DNA from: Cylindrospermum stagnale PCC 7417
GTDB taxonomy: Bacteria; Cyanobacteriota; Cyanobacteriia; Cyanobacteriales; Nostocaceae
NCBI RefSeq assembly: GCF_000317535.1
Contig: NC_019757.1
Coordinates: forward strand, 5,855,501-5,919,500
DNA: 64,000 bases
Direction: 5' to 3'
Positions 27,331 through 36,573 of this stretch are shown piece after piece (within the stretch, counting starts at the first letter, position 1; each line of letters starts with the position of its first letter). The notes beneath the pieces are model-generated. The model did not search any database, was not told where the DNA came from, and saw only the letters and a program-made list of their open reading frames with translations. The translations under genes were made by a program, and so were the position numbers.

Positions 27331-29870
27331 GTCGAGGGGAACATTACTGTTCCACCCCTCCCGTCCGAAACCGTGCTTGCCAGTTTCCCAGCACACGGCT
27401 ACTCAATGTGTTTCCATTTGTCAATATGGGACTTCAAGCTGCCATCATTGGCAGTTTTATCATCGTGGCAATGACGATGTAGTAATTGGAGATTTTGCCA
27501 TTCCTTCTTACCTCCACAAGAAATGGGTTTAATATGATCAATTTCCAATAAATCGCCTTCTTGAAAATGCAAATTACACCAAGCACATTTACCCTTTTGT
27601 TGTTTGAGAAGCTTCGCTTTAGTAGTAGGCATCTCAGGGTGTTTGCTTAGTCTTAAACTCCAGTAAATTAAGTCACCATCAAAAGGACTTTTATCACCGC
27701 GAACTTTAACATAATCATTCACACTAGAGTGAAATTCGATATGTGTTAGTAACCGTAAAGGATTACTTTCTGACCTGGTGGTAAATACCCAATGGTTATC
27801 GCCTATGGTGTGCCAGTATTTTTGATGACCTAAATTAATGCTTCCAGTTTGTCTTTTAGCCCATCTTCTCAACCGAAGATAGGTGATTCTATCTAAGTGG
27901 GAGAAGTCCCCAGTAGTTCCAGCATCTGAGACTCTATAATATGAAGTCCATCCCCTGATAATAGGATTAAGGTCTTTAATTAATTCCGCTTGGGAACGAG
28001 ACCTGTGTTTTGTGATGATACTTTTCATCTCATATTTATGAGCCTCAATTGCCTTCTTAGAAGGGGTAATGAGGGTGATGAAACCAAGCTTTTTACCTTG
28101 ACTATTTTTATTGTCTCGGTATTTACCCACTTTTATCTGTTGAATATGATGTCCCAGAAAATCAAATCCTGGTTTACCATCTTCACTTAGGTGTGGATAT
28201 AGCGTATGTGCTATTCGCGTCTTTTCTGGTTTCAACTCTAAGCCAATACCTTTGAGCCAATCTTTGATTAATTCCTCACACCTCTTAATGACCGCTAAAG
28301 ATTCATTTAAAACTACAAAATCGTCCGCGTACCTAATACAGGTTACTTGAGATATTTCGCAGCCAAATTTGCTTTTAGCCCCTCTGATTTTCCCGGCTGA
28401 GTTGACAGGAAATTCTTGGTTTATCAGGCTTTCTAATCCATGTAAAGCGATGGATGCCAATAATGGCGAAATTACACCGCCTTGTGGTGTTCCAGCCGTA
28501 GTAGCTGCAAATTTTCCTGAATCTATCACTCCCGATTTGAGCCAAGCTTTAATTTGTTGCCTGACTGAACCGTTCATGTTTAATTTCAGAAGTAATGCTT
28601 CCTGATTTATTCGGTCAAAACATTGCGAGATATCTGCATCTAAAACAAATTTAGATTTTGATACTATGCAGTTTTTGATGTGTTTAATAGCATCATGGCA
28701 TGACCTACCGGGTCGAAAACCGTAGCTTGATGGTTCAAAACGAGCCTCCCATTCCGGTTCAAGGGTAGCTTTCACTACTGCTTGTAAGGCACGGTCAAAA
28801 ATAGTGGGTATCGAGAGCGGTCTAAATTCGGTTTTCCCTGGTTTTGGTATCCATATTCTCCTTGTAGGTTTGGATTTACCGTTAATGAATAGACCTTTCA
28901 CCAAGTCAAGGCGTGCTGCTGGGGATAGTGATTTAATACCATCCACTCCTGCGGTCTTTTTTCCCTGGTTGTCTTGTGTTACCCTTCTGACTGCTAATGC
29001 CCTATTCGACCAAGACCTCATTAGGGTTTTCTGGAGGAAAGCGAACTCGTTGAATATCACCACAACGTGAAGCGGCATAGATGCGTTTTTGCAATTTGAA
29101 AACATATCGCTCGACTTGTCGCCAGTTGATAGTTTTCCATCCCTCAGTATTCAATGTTGAATCTGATTTAGGCTTATTCATTGCTATTTACACCCCTATA
29201 TACAGACACATTGCGGGTTACGTCTGCTTATCCCGGACATTACTCCATCCCTTTTCAGGCTTTGACCGTTATTTCGGTCTAGGCTTTTGCTTCTTAACCC
29301 ATCCCTCCCAAATAAGCTTTTAGCTTGACTGCTTACCTACATATCGACCACTATAGGAACTATAATTTGGGTTATTTCGTTCCTGATATCCATTATTTTG
29401 AGTCTTTAGAGGGTGTCTATCCACCGGGGGTCTAGGAGGTACGCTGCTTCGGTAGCAAGATCCTAACAGTCCAAAACCCCATGCCAGTTATTTCCAACCC
29501 AAGGTGTGTCCGAAACACAAGCTTATATCCCTTGGCGAGATTTGACGATGGCTCAACGACACTTCGTTTACTCTCCCCATAAACTCTTGCTTGCAGTTGG
29601 TGCTTTCAGCAATTACCACCATTAACCGCTTTCATCCCCGCTTTACAGATTTGATAGTCAGTCTTCTCCGTAGGGGCTACCATTATTGGTAGTTTATGTG
29701 CTTTTAACCCCGCACCAGGGCAGTAAGAATTGATTCTTTGAGAACCTCACTTACATGGATATCAAGTTGTCATTAGTAGAGGATTAAAGTGCGGACTCAG
29801 CCCCATAAGGGTTACTCTACTAAAGCCTGGAATCCCCCCAGAAACTGGGTTTCTCCAGAACGAATCGCAC
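27331..29870 (-). mobile_element. Group II intron, about 2.5 kb
   Basis: On the minus strand the intron begins near 29870 with GTGCGATTCGTTCTGGAG, a typical 5' end. It carries about 690 nt of ribozyme RNA before the protein gene. Domain V lies at about 27367-27401: AGCCGTGTGCTGG, a GAAA loop, then CTGGCAAGCACGGTTT, with the catalytic AGC. Domain VI follows (27329-27366) and the 3' end is near 27331. It is inserted antisense to flanking exon-like DNA and ends 104 bp before parA. The encoded maturase is frameshifted, so mobility is doubtful unless helped in trans. Boundaries are accurate to a few bases. Confidence 0.85.
27399..29181 (-). pseudogene. Group II intron reverse transcriptase/maturase-HNH, frameshifted
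   Basis: The natural start is ATG 29181, reading MNKPKSDSTLNTEGWKTINW...GDIQRVRF. There an extra C in the coding strand (about 29033-29037) shifts the frame; the protein should continue LQKTLMRSWSNRALAVRRVTQ in the 568-codon frame. Downstream everything is intact: reverse transcriptase blocks with the RYADDFVVL catalytic motif, the maturase domain, and a C-terminal HNH domain (CAWC...LEIDHIKPISCGGKKEWQNLQLLHRHCH). The family normally makes a 590-600 residue protein for splicing and retrohoming. It could be a sequencing error. Confidence 0.85.
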
Positions 29871-29974
29871 TCGCCCTTATCTCGGCTCAATGCCATTACA
29901 GCATCTACCTTCTCTGGTTCAATGTTGCACTACTCCATTTAAGATAGACTTTCACCATGAACTAGTGAAGACCT

Positions 29975-30730
29975 GTGGCTAAAATTATTTCAATTTTTAA
30001 CCAAGCTGGTGGGGTAATGAAAACTACCCTGACTATGAATCTGGGGTATCACTTACACCTAAACAACTTCAAGGTGCTACTAGTTGATATAGACCCCCAA
30101 GCATCTCTAACAACGTTTATGGGACTAGAACCCCACGAGTTAGAGGAAACAGTGGGAGGTGCAATTTTGGCAGAAGAACCAACTGCACCACTAATTCACC
30201 ACAATTTACACAGTGTAGACTTGGCACCAGCCAACATCACCCTCAGCGCTGTAGAGTTGCAGTTAGCGTCAGCAATGGGTAGAGAATATAGGCTCAAGCA
30301 AGCTTTGGAGTCTGTTGTTGAGCAGTACGACTTTATTCTGATAGACTGCCCTCCGTCCTTGGGCATTCTCAGCATTTTAGGACTGAGTGCGGCAACTCAC
30401 GTACTTGTTCCCACTCAAACCCACTTCAAGGCGTTTAAAGGAACTGAGTTATTGCTGCAAACCATCAAGCAGGTGAAAAAGCACGTTAACCCAGGACTAG
30501 CGATCGCTGGTTTTGTACCTACTCTATTCAGTAATGCTAATCAAGATAAAGTCATTCTCCAAGCATTACAGGAGCAGTTGTCATCCCTAGCAAGGGTATA
30601 CCCAGCAATTCCCCGCGCCACTGCTTTTGCTGATGCTGCTATGAATCGCGAGCCATTAGCCGTTTATCAGCCGAAGCACCCAGCTATAGAAGTCCTCAAT
30701 CAAATTGCTGAAGGGATGGAAAAATTGTAA
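29975..30730 (+). CDS. parA: ParA-type partition ATPase
   Basis: A 251-residue ParA/MinD-family ATPase starting at GTG 29975 (MAKIISIFNQAGG). It moves plasmid copies apart by ATP-driven binding to the nucleoid together with ParB. The deviant Walker A reads NQAGGVMKTTL instead of the usual KGGVGKTT, so the signature lysine is Ala and a Gly is Met. The later motifs VDIDPQAS and FILIDCPPSLG are normal. It overlaps parB by 1 nt. The group II intron ends only 104 bp upstream, so the promoter must be in that gap or in the intron end. Confidence 0.92.
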   Translation: MAKIISIFNQAGGVMKTTLTMNLGYHLHLNNFKVLLVDIDPQASLTTFMGLEPHELEETVGGAILAEEPTAPLIHHNLHSVDLAPANITLSAVELQLASAMGREYRLKQALESVVEQYDFILIDCPPSLGILSILGLSAATHVLVPTQTHFKAFKGTELLLQTIKQVKKHVNPGLAIAGFVPTLFSNANQDKVILQALQEQLSSLARVYPAIPRATAFADAAMNREPLAVYQPKHPAIEVLNQIAEGMEKL

Positions 30731-31662
30731 TGGTTAAAAAGAAACTCGGTGAAGTGCCACAAATGAAAGGGGTAGAAGATTTACTGTCTATGAGTATGAG
30801 TCCAGTAGAAACAACCACCCCATCGGCTACAGTTCCCATAGAAAAAATTAGAGTTAATCCGAGGCAACCCCGCCGCTACTTTGACCCTGATAAGTTGGCT
30901 CAACTGGTTGAGTCAGTGAAGCAACACGGTATTTTAGAGCCTTTGCTGGTTCGCCCTTTAGAAGGTGGAGAATATGAGTTGGTAGCGGGGGAAAGACGTT
31001 TGAGGGCAGCTACAGAAGCTCAACTAACTGAAGTCCCCATCATTAGCAAAGACCTGGACGATAAACAAGCAAGACAAATTGCACTGATTGAAAACTTACA
31101 GCGGGAAGATTTAAACCCGATTGATGAAACTGAGGGGATTCTGGAACTGTTGGCAACGGAATTGGGAATTGATGCCAATGAAATCGCCCCAATCCTTAAC
31201 CAAGCCGCTAATGCCAAAAGACGGGGGTTAGAACTGACGGAAAACGTTTCCCGTCAACTGGAAACTATTGAATCTCTACTAGCTACTGTCGGCAGGTTTA
31301 CTGCTGAAAGCTTTCGTACCAGCCGTTTACCCCTGCTTAATCTTCCTGATGATGTGCTAGAGGCATTAAGGCTAGGGAAACTAGAATACACTAAAGCAAG
31401 AGCGATCGCTAAGGTGAAGCAAGAGAGCGATCGCAAGTACTTGGTGAATGTGGCAATTAGCCAAAATCTCTCACTCAGCGAGATTAAGGAAATGATTCAA
31501 AGTCTACAACCCAAAAAAACACCGACGACATCAAAAGAAACTTTAAAGGCTAAATACTCAGACATTGGCAAGCAGCTAAAAACTACCCAGGTGTGGGAAA
31601 ATCCAGAAAAGGTAAAAAAGCTAGAGAAACTTTTAACCGAGTTAGACCAGTTATTAAATTAA
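30730..31662 (+). CDS. parB: ParB-type partition protein
   Basis: A 310-residue protein. The N-terminal ParB/Sulfiredoxin domain has RVNPRQPRRYFD, HGILEPLLVRP, ELVAGERRLRAA and LIENLQREDLNPIDE, the motifs that bind CTP and make the clamp. A central helix-turn-helix region follows and a C-terminal helical tail probably dimerises it. It binds parS sites and stimulates ParA. Translationally coupled to parA (overlapping TAATG). Two identical 24-bp palindromes 2-3 kb downstream are candidate binding sites. Confidence 0.93.
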   Translation: MVKKKLGEVPQMKGVEDLLSMSMSPVETTTPSATVPIEKIRVNPRQPRRYFDPDKLAQLVESVKQHGILEPLLVRPLEGGEYELVAGERRLRAATEAQLTEVPIISKDLDDKQARQIALIENLQREDLNPIDETEGILELLATELGIDANEIAPILNQAANAKRRGLELTENVSRQLETIESLLATVGRFTAESFRTSRLPLLNLPDDVLEALRLGKLEYTKARAIAKVKQESDRKYLVNVAISQNLSLSEIKEMIQSLQPKKTPTTSKETLKAKYSDIGKQLKTTQVWENPEKVKKLEKLLTELDQLLN

Positions 31663-31680
31663 GTTAAATTTTATACATTG

Positions 31681-31965
31681 ATGAGCAGATATCCAGAAAA
31701 CTGGAAAGAAATAGCCGTAGGAATTAAAGAAGCCTCTGGGTGGTGCTGCCAAAGGTGCGGTAAAATTTGCCTGCGTCCTGGTGAGAAGCATGATTTGTCT
31801 ACATCAGAGCGCAAAGCCTACGCGCTACAGGTACACCATTGGAATTGTGACCCATCAGACAATAGGCGGGAAAACTTAGTATGCTTGTGTACTGGATGTC
31901 ATCTCAGTTACCATCGGTGGCGGCGAGGTAACGTTTCACCGGGGCAATTGTCACTTCCGATTTGA
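31681..31965 (+). CDS. Small HNH-like protein
   Basis: A 94-residue protein, MSRYPENWKEIAVGIKEASG, with ATG 31681 preferred over TTG 31678. It has CCQRCGK, then VHHWNCDPSDNRRENLVCLCTGCHLSYH: two cysteine pairs with a HH and an Asn, the compact HNH fold. It lies 18 bp after parB and is probably in the same transcript. It could be a nicking or defence nuclease on the element. Confidence 0.75.
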   Translation: MSRYPENWKEIAVGIKEASGWCCQRCGKICLRPGEKHDLSTSERKAYALQVHHWNCDPSDNRRENLVCLCTGCHLSYHRWRRGNVSPGQLSLPI

Positions 31966-32481
31966 ATGCGCTGCCCCAAACCAATCTGCATAGCGAACAG
32001 TAGGGGTTTGAAGCTCCTAAATTATATTCCCTTCAATTGGTACAGGTTTCCCCCTGCTTGACAGGATGTTACCAGCAGGTCATCAAAAGTTGTCCCCACA
32101 TCCCCAAGTTACCTTGCCCCTACTTGCTTTACATTTCCTGATAAAAGAATCTTCAAAAACTTCACGATATTCTTAAACGCAATTATCTCTTTTTATGCGT
32201 CAAAGCTTCTTTAATTATATAATTAAAGATTTGATAAACTTAAGTAGGCAAGGTATTTTATTTAACAGTAAATAGATTATTCTTCTTTAAAGAAAAGGTA
32301 AGGTAAAAATACTCACTTATTATTTAGTTTTATCGGATGGTCATTGCAATTTGTAATTAACCATTCAAGCCCCACGACTAATTCGTGAGATTCTTCCTTT
32401 TCGTTCTTACTACGTATATACAAACCCTGGCTTAAACCACCTTTTGTGTAAATAACGCAGTTTTTCAAACACTTGGAGAAA
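31966..32481. other. Non-coding stretch between parB operon and PEP-CTERM gene
   Basis: About 515 bp with no convincing gene. It becomes AT-rich from about 32150. A small inverted repeat CACGA-CTAAT-TCGTG lies at 32373-32387. I see no iterons or ribosomal or transfer RNA. Confidence 0.5.
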
Positions 32482-33138
32482 ATGATGAGGATGAAATCCA
32501 GTCTAAATATAGTAAAATTTACTGCTGGTTTTTTAACTGTTGGTTCTATTATTTTTCAAAGTCAAATATCAATGGCTGTAACAGTTAAAGGCAGTTACAT
32601 CACAAAAACACTTCTGGGCTACAATTCTCAACAAATCAATTACGAATATGAGAATAGTTTAGGTGTAGCACAACAACCTGTGTATACAGTTTGGCAGCAA
32701 ACAAACGACAGTAATTCAGCTATTACAAGGCAAAATTCTGATACACGAACTATTTCTCTAACTGCTGGAGCCGAATGGAATGTTGCAAAAATTTCTTTTA
32801 CAGACTCGTACTCTAAAACAGATACTGCAACATACACCATTAGTCCTAAAAGTGTTGGAACATTAACATTTCAATGGTTAGCAGATTTAATAGTATCAGG
32901 AAAGACAAGGGCACAGGATTGTAGTAATTACACAGGTTCATGTAGCCCATCTGGATCTATATCTGAAAATCAGATTGGAACTGGCCCATATAATTATGCT
33001 CCTAGTTGGAGGTACAGCGAAGTTCCTGTTCCCGAACCTCTTAGCATTTTTGGCACAATTACAGCATTAGGATTTGGGGCTATTTTAAAAAAAAGAGAAC
33101 TATCTAAAAGGCAGAAGATAGAAGCTACCAAAGCCTAA
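32482..33138 (+). CDS. PEP-CTERM exported protein
   Basis: A 218-residue protein from ATG 32482 (GGAG just upstream; 32485 also possible). It has an N-terminal signal peptide (FTAGFLTVGSIIFQSQISMAV), a Ser/Thr-rich beta-type body, and a C-terminal PEP-CTERM anchor: VPEPLSIFGTITALGFGAILKKR, that is a Pro-Glu-Pro motif, a membrane helix, then a basic tail. Such tails are processed by exosortase and are common in filamentous cyanobacteria. No exosortase is in the window. Function of the mature part unknown. Confidence 0.85.
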   Translation: MMRMKSSLNIVKFTAGFLTVGSIIFQSQISMAVTVKGSYITKTLLGYNSQQINYEYENSLGVAQQPVYTVWQQTNDSNSAITRQNSDTRTISLTAGAEWNVAKISFTDSYSKTDTATYTISPKSVGTLTFQWLADLIVSGKTRAQDCSNYTGSCSPSGSISENQIGTGPYNYAPSWRYSEVPVPEPLSIFGTITALGFGAILKKRELSKRQKIEATKA

Positions 33139-33710
33139 TTTAAACGACTTAGTTCATCAACATTTGGATGCGGGGAACCAGAAGCTTGTCCAAACATTAC
33201 TCGTTACCAGCGTCCTCTTTCCAAAACAAAACTTGTTAACAAGTTCCCTCACTCCAGAAATGAAGTACAATTAGAGTTTACAGAAAACTAAAACGCAATT
33301 TGACACTGATATCGTGTAACCTATACTTAGTGGTATTGGTTATTTATTTTATACTATATAAGTTTTTTCACAGTCGTTACACTGTTGTCTACCCTTACCT
33401 TTAGCGACACCAGGGGAACAGATCAATTGCCCTCTTTGTACTAAGAATGTTGTAATGCCAACCGCCTAATAAAGAAGTAATCACCACATCAAGCGATCGC
33501 ACTAACTAATTCCCCGCAAGAGGATTAAAACTCGCAAAGAGCGATCGCAAGAAGGCGAGCCGAGTGCCCATCGCTTTTTTGTTGGGCAGTTAGGAGAGGG
33601 GCGATCACTTACTGTAGGCTGCACGGTTTTACCCCTATTTGGCTTTCCGCTAACCATTACTATGACTTGAACCCTTATATTGACAAGCTGTGAAAGATTA
33701 GGAGCGCCTA

Positions 33711-33768
33711 TTGCGACATGATTAACCTTGAAATGAATTTAGGAGAAACGTTTCTCCTAAACCTGATT
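33711..33768. repeat. 58-bp direct repeat, copy 1, with 24-bp perfect palindrome
   Basis: Identical over 58 bp to 34595-34652. It contains the palindrome TTTAGGAGAAAC plus its reverse complement (33738-33761). The surrounding gap 33139-33824 has HIP1 sites and the motif TTGTACTAAGAAT (about 33437) but no other gene. Candidate parS or recombination site. Confidence 0.9.
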
Positions 33769-33824
33769 ATTCTTGCTATTTGTCTAGTTTACTAGGTTCC
33801 CGTTTCAAAACTAGGAGTGATGTT

Positions 33825-34235
33825 ATGAGTACGAGTTTCTGGAAGGTTCCGGCTTGGGACGTTCCGATTGATAAAGCAGTTAAGGTTGAGTTGCTCAGGC
33901 TACATAACCAAGATATTATTCCGCAAAACGGCTGGCCAGAGTCCTTCTGGAACTATATACAAGACCGTCGATTGCTTGATGGCAATGAAGCGCAACACAT
34001 CGTCCAACTGTTTCAAGGTCTCTGTGCGGGTGAATCGGCACGGTGTCACAACCCACCCTGGGGATTAGCATTCTACGATAAGGAGAAGCTTTTATTTACA
34101 ACTACGCTTTGCTTTGAATGTTCTAATGCAAAAGTGTACACAGAACTTGGCTCTGATCTGCGTGCATTCAATGTTTCTGAGTTTCATGCAAAGAAGTTAT
34201 TAGCTATCCTTCAGCATGAATTACCTCTCCAGTAA
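33825..34235 (+). CDS. Hypothetical protein between 58-bp direct repeats
   Basis: A 136-residue soluble protein. ATG 33825 is preceded by AGGAG at a good distance; the upstream TTG at 33780 is not supported. It has a Trp-rich N-terminus (FWKVPAWDVPIDKAVKVELL) and the pattern CHNPPWGLAFYD...CFECSN, possibly a zinc site. It is the only gene between the two 58-bp repeats, like a cassette. Family not recognised. Confidence 0.65.
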   Translation: MSTSFWKVPAWDVPIDKAVKVELLRLHNQDIIPQNGWPESFWNYIQDRRLLDGNEAQHIVQLFQGLCAGESARCHNPPWGLAFYDKEKLLFTTTLCFECSNAKVYTELGSDLRAFNVSEFHAKKLLAILQHELPLQ

Positions 34236-34594
34236 AAATGCATGGATATTGAAGCACGTGATACATGAGTTGTCTAGGAGTAAGTTCGGTTTATGCCGAG
34301 ATGCATAACAACCGCAATACACCGGAACTTTGAAGTAGGGTAGCCTTAGACCGATTGCCGTTGAAGTCTTGCATTGAAGGGATTACAGCCATATTCGCAT
34401 TAATCTCATTTTGAACACCTACCCACCCGCGCAACCAACAAGCTTTACAGTGTTTTTATTAAGTCATTCGATACATCTGCCTCTTAATTCTACCAGTCAC
34501 CAAACCCCTGCCAGCAATCACTTATTGAGTGTGTTTTCTCTTGCTACCTTCATGTCTGGGAGCGTTCGCTGCTAACGCTTCCTGTCTCGCTCCT

Positions 34595-34652
34595 TTGCGA
34601 CATGATTAACCTTGAAATGAATTTAGGAGAAACGTTTCTCCTAAACCTGATT
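34595..34652. repeat. 58-bp direct repeat, copy 2, with 24-bp perfect palindrome
   Basis: Second identical copy, 884 bp from the first, with the palindrome at 34622-34645. The gap 34236-34829 holds this repeat and the long palindrome at 34746 but no supported gene. Confidence 0.9.
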
Positions 34653-34745
34653 CAGCACAACTGAAATACATTGTTCAGGGCATTATCCTCAAGCATCATT
34701 ACCGTTACGTTCCAGTGTTTGCTAATTTTTGCGATCGCTTTCTAC

Positions 34746-34780
34746 CTCATATAGGGTTGGTGACACCAACCCTATATGAG
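34746..34780. repeat. 35-bp near-perfect palindrome (17-bp arms)
   Basis: CTCATATAGGGTTGGTG, one central A, then the exact reverse complement. It could form a very stable hairpin or cruciform. It lies about 50 bp past the 3' end of the minus-strand 34830 gene, so it may end that transcript, although no T-run follows. Confidence 0.9.
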
Positions 34781-34829
34781 TCCGAACCAAGCTTGCCTCC
34801 ACTAAAAGCACTGTGCTGATTTACCTTGA

Positions 34830-35210
34830 TTAGTCAACGTTTTGTGGCAATGTTCCATTCCAAGCTCTTGCTGTTTTCTGCCCTAGAACTTTTGGAAAAA
34901 CAGTTAATGGATCTATAGCTTCCATTGGACATCCTTCCCTATAAGTTCCATCAGGCTCATAAAAGCGATCATGCTTTGCAAGCCAAAATATCCGCCGAGC
35001 AAAACACCCACTTCTACCAGTGTTAGGAGCGTTGTCTTCTAGTTCTGCATAGCCAATGATCTCATGGTCTTGATATTTAACCTTTCCCTTTCTTCTTGTA
35101 CAACAAGTATCAAAATGCTCTCTAACATAAGGAATAGCATCGATATTCTTTAACCAAACAATCTTTGATTCAGACTGAATATCAGAGGCAGTTTGAGCTT
35201 TTTGACTCAT
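34830..35210 (-). CDS. Hypothetical protein
   Basis: A 126-residue soluble protein (MSQKAQTASDIQSESKIVWLKNIDAIPYVREHF). It contains several cysteines (DTCCTRRKGK, GCFARR, GCPME), perhaps metal-binding, and a conserved-looking RSGCFARRIFWLAKHDRF block. No signal peptide. Family not recognised. It is monocistronic and ends near the 35-bp palindrome. Confidence 0.65.
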   Translation of the reverse strand: MSQKAQTASDIQSESKIVWLKNIDAIPYVREHFDTCCTRRKGKVKYQDHEIIGYAELEDNAPNTGRSGCFARRIFWLAKHDRFYEPDGTYREGCPMEAIDPLTVFPKVLGQKTARAWNGTLPQNVD

Positions 35211-35493
35211 AGTAAAACTTCCTTGTCTAGCGAAGCTGTTTATATAATTAAACCAGAAAAAGAATACATTAGTTATAGTATATTTACTTATAAATCTTTT
35301 TCTTAGCTGATTTTCTTACTTAGTCAACTAACCATAAGTACAGCTTTATAAATAGGGCTATTGCATTGATTTAACTCTATGCAGTAGCTCTACTGTGTGA
35401 GTACATCAAAGAAACGTTTTTATAATGTACCGTTACTGCTACTTATGGCATTAGCACAGTAAAAAAACTGTAATTAGCATCAAATATAAATGT

Positions 35494-35694
35494 GTGTTTC
35501 ATGTAACAGGAATAACCAAAACTGACTCAATTGCTATCGAAGCAGCTGCAAAAGTAGCAGCAAATTTCCGTAAAATAGGAGTGAAGGTAATATTTTTAAA
35601 TGAATCTAATATTGAGCTCCCAGAGATTGGTGCAGCTTTATTAATAGCTGGGCTAGTGATGGGAGCGATCGCCGCCATAATATTCATCCACTAA
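35494..35694 (+). CDS. Small single-span membrane protein
   Basis: A 66-residue protein (start uncertain: GTG 35494, though the frame is open further upstream). It has an amphipathic N-terminal part (SIAIEAAAKVAANFRKIGVKVIFLNES) and a C-terminal membrane helix (GAALLIAGLVMGAIAAIIFIH). It lies 12 bp before the 35707 gene, so the two may share a transcript. Function unknown. Confidence 0.45.
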   Translation: MFHVTGITKTDSIAIEAAAKVAANFRKIGVKVIFLNESNIELPEIGAALLIAGLVMGAIAAIIFIH

Positions 35695-35706
35695 GAATTG
35701 TGAAAC

Positions 35707-35901
35707 ATGAACATACACACACAGAATCTAAAACTATCACCCCAGCTTATTAAGGCAGCCAAAGAGTGGATAGCTGATTGCACTTGGCGCGATATTACTG
35801 AAGATGACATAGAACTACTAAGCGACGAAGAAATAGAGAGAGGAATTCAGCGCCACTACAGCGGCGGTATAGAAGCTTTCAAACAAGCCTGTAGTGAGTG
35901 A
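35707..35901 (+). CDS. Small hypothetical protein
   Basis: A 64-residue acidic protein, MNIHTQNLKLSPQLIKAAKE then WIADCTWRDITEDDIELLSDEEIERGIQRHY. The helical, acidic pattern suggests a small cytoplasmic protein of plasmid or phage type. It follows the small membrane protein closely. Family not recognised. Confidence 0.6.
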   Translation: MNIHTQNLKLSPQLIKAAKEWIADCTWRDITEDDIELLSDEEIERGIQRHYSGGIEAFKQACSE

Positions 35902-35959
35902 GAGCAGCAACAAAAACGCCATCACTACTCTAACAACTTTGTACTAGGAAAGTAAAACA

Positions 35960-36145
35960 GTGATAAAACTCTATGACTTCGTAAGGTATGAAAACTCAGA
36001 TCCTAACGCTGTGTGGAGAGTAATTAGTATTTGCGATATGAAGAAACAACGGATCATAATAGCTGAAAAAAGACAAAACCATCTCACAAGAGAATCAATT
36101 AGAGTAAGAGATGTTGAATCAAATTTCGTTAGTCTTGAAGAGTAG
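35960..36145 (+). CDS. Small hypothetical protein
   Basis: A 61-residue basic protein starting at GTG 35960 (MIKLYDFVRYENSDPNAVWR), probably a small beta-barrel by alternation of hydrophobic residues. It follows the 35707 gene by 58 bp and precedes a clear terminator. Function unknown. Confidence 0.5.
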   Translation: MIKLYDFVRYENSDPNAVWRVISICDMKKQRIIIAEKRQNHLTRESIRVRDVESNFVSLEE

Positions 36146-36199
36146 ATAGATTATAATGGTTACAAACATGACAATTTTGTATTATAAAAAATATTATAA

Positions 36200-36234
36200 A
36201 AAAAGGAGGATAAACTAATTAGTCCTCCTTTTTT
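36200..36234. terminator. Bidirectional rho-independent terminator
   Basis: AAAAAGGAGGA (36200-36210), a 12-nt loop, TCCTCCTTTTT (36223-36233). It has a run of A on one side and T on the other, so it can end both the rightward small-gene transcript and the leftward 36267 gene. Confidence 0.85.
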
Positions 36235-36266
36235 CCAAGTGTTTACCTATTAAATAAATTTATTAC

Positions 36267-36488
36267 TTAAATTAACTCCTTACCAAGAGTAATTCTGGCA
36301 GATTGCAACTGTGCAATCACAAAGTCCAGTTTTTTAACTAATTGTGCATCGCTCTCTGGCGTAGCATCTTCTACAGATGCCATCTCCTTAATCAAATCAT
36401 CAAAGCCAGAGCTTAAAATAATGCCGTAAACACTAGAGTAATCCCAGTTTGGATCTGCATAATTTGCTAGTTTTTTTAAATTAGTCAT
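36267..36488 (-). CDS. Small hypothetical protein
   Basis: A 73-residue acidic helical protein (MTNLKKLANYADPNWDYSSV...). No motif recognised. It follows the replication operon after an 85-bp gap and ends at the shared terminator, so it may be its last member. Confidence 0.55.
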   Translation of the reverse strand: MTNLKKLANYADPNWDYSSVYGIILSSGFDDLIKEMASVEDATPESDAQLVKKLDFVIAQLQSARITLGKELI

Positions 36489-36573
36489 TTCCCCTCCTTA
36501 TAGTAATGCTAATGGCGTTGTCTCAGCTATTTTTTTTGCTCTCATTTACTCCTCATTCAAGGATTTTAGCACA

